Origin: CAYOLL01 sp964404765 [NCBI: uncultured Gemmatimonadota bacterium]
Lineage (GTDB): Bacteria > 4572-55
Assembly (NCBI GenBank): GCA_964404765.1
Contig: CAYOLL010000042.1
Span: forward strand, 1 to 41,661
Direction: 5' to 3'
Length of the DNA: 41,661 nucleotides
The stretch's first letter is position 1. Each line of letters starts with the position of its first letter. Shown one piece after another: positions 40,096 to 41,661 of the stretch. The notes beneath the pieces were generated by a model. The model was not told where the DNA came from and ran no database searches. It saw nothing but the letters and a program-made list of their open reading frames with translations. The position numbers and the translations under genes were made by a program.

Positions 40096-40743
40096 GGCTT
40101 GCTCCGTGGTTGGGGGGTATGTGTTGGCCGCTGCGCTAAACAAAACTTTGAGTCTGGGTCGGGTTTCGACGAGTACGGCTAATTGCGCCGGCCCAAGCGC
40201 TTTCTCTAATTTTTGAAGAGATTCCGCCGTAATCCGCCGCTCGCCGTTTTCTACGGCGATCCATTGGCTGTGATACTCAGCGGCATGTTGTCGCATCCAT
40301 TCTATCGAGGCAGACAAATCAGGCACAAGAGCCGTCCCCTTATGACGGACTGTCGGTGGAGCCAGGATTTTTGCGGCCTGCTGTAAATTCGAATTATTTG
40401 CCAATAGATTTGCCCATCGTTGGGCAAACTGCATTGCCGCTTGCGCCATGTTTTTGGAAATAAGCAATCGAAGAATGTCGAGCAGATCATTATCAGGTGC
40501 ATCCGTCCAATTATGTTTTTCAATAGCTTCAATAAGTTTGGTTGGGTTGTTTATACGGAGCAGTTCGCCCATCATAGTCGTTGGAGTTTTAATTTCGTGA
40601 CGCAATTCCTTCGTCACAGGCGAGAGAAAACGGGCCGGATTTAACCGCCAACGTTCCCCCTCAGACACCAGAAATTTGCATTGGACAAGCCTATCTGCTT
40701 CTTCCTCAACTTCAACAATGGCGTCATCTATCTGCGGCCCCAA
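40096..40743 (-). other. In-frame 216-codon leader with DUF5678-like segment
   Basis: This stretch is open in the same frame as the YyaL gene, from TTG 40743 back to the xisI stop. It encodes an acidic, helical part and then '[25 protein letters not shown]', which resembles the DUF5678 pattern of 'AEYPGQWVAL.G'. It has protein-like composition, but no ATG and no clear ribosome site at its start. It may be a remnant gene that has lost its stop codon, or a real N-terminal extension of the YyaL-like protein (giving 929 residues). It lies between xisI and the YyaL-like gene with the same orientation. Confidence 0.5.
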
Positions 40744-40785
40744 AGCAAGACCTCGTTCGGTAGCGTGATGGTGGAAGCTAATTTT

Positions 40786-41121
40786 TTAAGCGACCGCCAA
40801 TCCGGTTTCCTTTCTAAGCTCAAGGCTGCGATAGCCTAACACAATCCGGTCTTTTGGTATTCCGGCGTTTAAAAATTCCTGGGCAATCCCTTCTTCGGTG
40901 CCATCGCGCTGTATCCACAGTTTACCGTCTTTAATATCAATATGCGCCAGGCAGCCGTGAACTCGCTTTTTGTTCTTGCGCCCCAAAACCATCAGCAAAT
41001 AGCGATCGGATTCGGGATCAAATATGGTCTCAAATTCGAGGTCACCATGCGCGTACGGGATTTCAGTCAGCTTTGTGAGCGTCTTTTTTACCAATTGACG
41101 ATAGTCGGTCAAGGAATCCAT
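40786..41121 (-). CDS. xisI: XisI-like protein
   Basis: This 111-residue protein reads 'DYRQLVKKTLTKL', 'ETIFDPESDRYLLMVLGRK', 'RVHGCLAHIDIKDGKLWIQ' and 'DGTEEGIAQEFLNAGIPKD', the XisI family pattern. XisI was named as a factor in excision of the cyanobacterial fdxN element, but the pair occurs in many bacteria without such an element. ATG 41121 has GGAGG upstream. It overlaps xisH by 13 bases. The usual length is 111, so it is intact. Its biochemical role is not established. Confidence 0.92.
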   Translation of the reverse strand: MDSLTDYRQLVKKTLTKLTEIPYAHGDLEFETIFDPESDRYLLMVLGRKNKKRVHGCLAHIDIKDGKLWIQRDGTEEGIAQEFLNAGIPKDRIVLGYRSLELRKETGLAVA

Positions 41122-41525
41122 TTGAGAACCACCTCCTCATGCAAGTCAAAAACCATAACCCGAAGTTGATAATCTTCAATAAGCAGCCGGCCTAACGGTT
41201 CGTCAAAAACGTCGCTGTAAGCTTCGTCATGCACACCCAGATAAAGAATTCGATCCGGTTCGGTTCTGGCCATGACCGAGCGATAAAGCAGATACTGCCC
41301 AAGCGCTTTCTCGGTATCTTCCATTTCCGAAAGCCCAACAAAACTCTTTATTTCAACCGCAATTTTTTGGCCCGCCCGCTCAGCCGCTAAGACCTGTTCC
41401 GCCGCCAAATCCACATACATATCTTTGCTGCCCCAGGAAAGGCGAAGCGGATCGTGGGTGATTTTCCAACCGTCTTTTATCAACGCATTTTTTGCTTTGT
41501 CGTGGTAAGTGTCCTTCGCCGGCAT
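41109..41525 (-). CDS. xisH: XisH-like PD-(D/E)XK nuclease-fold protein
   Basis: This 138-residue protein has the XisH pattern: 'DTYHDKAKNALIKDGWKITHDPL', 'WGSKDMYVDLAAEQVLAAERAGQKIAVEIKSF', then 'EDTEKALGQYLLYRSVM' and 'RILYLGVHDEAY'. The Asp and E-x-K ('VEIKSF') positions are those of a PD-(D/E)XK nuclease fold. ATG 41525 is chosen because AGGAATAAC precedes it; the frame extends further to 41561. xisH and xisI form one operon. Outside cyanobacteria their function is not known; a TA- or R-M-like role is possible. Confidence 0.9.
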   Translation of the reverse strand: MPAKDTYHDKAKNALIKDGWKITHDPLRLSWGSKDMYVDLAAEQVLAAERAGQKIAVEIKSFVGLSEMEDTEKALGQYLLYRSVMARTEPDRILYLGVHDEAYSDVFDEPLGRLLIEDYQLRVMVFDLHEEVVLKWIP

Positions 41526-41661
41526 GTTATTCCTTCCCCATAAACATCTGAGAGCCATCAAATATAGAAGTTGGCTCGTAACAATTTTCGCCAGATTTTG
41601 CTAATAATTGTACTAGTCAACAACCTCTTGAACACTTCCACAGTTTTGATCGGATGTCATT

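Noticed and set aside
1-41661. tRNA and rRNA genes
   Set aside because: I looked for TPsiC-loop and anticodon-arm patterns and conserved rRNA segments and saw none; a covariance search would be decisive.

Overview
The window looks like chromosome from an uncultured Gram-negative bacterium with roughly balanced base composition. A triclosan-type 'genome core' (smg, topA, trxB, accA, glyS, manC) is mixed with toxin-antitoxin (TA) genes, a restriction-like locus and many intergenic inverted repeats. A two-subunit-type glyS, an outer-surface lipoprotein, a 14-blade sensor kinase and ThyX in place of ThyA would suit a member of the FCB/Calditrichota-KSB1 neighbourhood, but no rRNA or marker tree is available here, so the placement is a low-confidence inference.

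Left part (1-11.5 kb, mostly + strand). Bases 1-467 hold no gene, only inverted repeats. Then come smg, a PIN-type TA pair wedged between smg and topA, topA, a small conserved hypothetical gene, a BrnT/BrnA-like pair, a RelB-like antitoxin with a 32-codon toxin stub, a doubly frameshifted nucleotidyltransferase-like pseudogene, a pyrimidine-dimer glycosylase, trxB, accA, a lipoprotein, a TraB-family membrane protein and a Phd/VapC pair.

Middle (11.7-28 kb). A double-length ThyX (+) converges on an Smr-like protein (-). A Prx6-class peroxiredoxin (+) converges on a secreted TPR protein (-). A probable minus-strand operon runs glyS, a coiled-coil protein, manC. Divergent from it is a very large periplasmic-sensor histidine kinase. 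An ABC-2 type exporter pair follows, with two 22-base direct repeats in front of it.

Right part (28-41.6 kb, all - strand) is an accessory or defence island. It holds a DUF1858 protein, repeated tail fragments of Eco57I-type methylases, a nonsense-mutated RelE with its antitoxin, two more Phd-like antitoxins and an intact ParE-like toxin. Next come a 1277-residue Eco57I-type DNA methylase and a 1121-residue protein joining a PLD-type nuclease domain to a SNF2 helicase, which form a tight two-gene operon. Beyond are a small hypothetical gene, a YyaL/DUF255 thioredoxin-fold protein with an unusual 216-codon in-frame leader, and the xisH-xisI pair at the right edge.

The most interesting candidate system is the PLD-SNF2 plus methylase operon (30171-37381). 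No other restriction nuclease gene is visible beside it. The downstream tail fragments suggest that earlier methylase genes recombined or were lost at the same spot. I saw no convincing tRNA, rRNA, CRISPR array or transposase.
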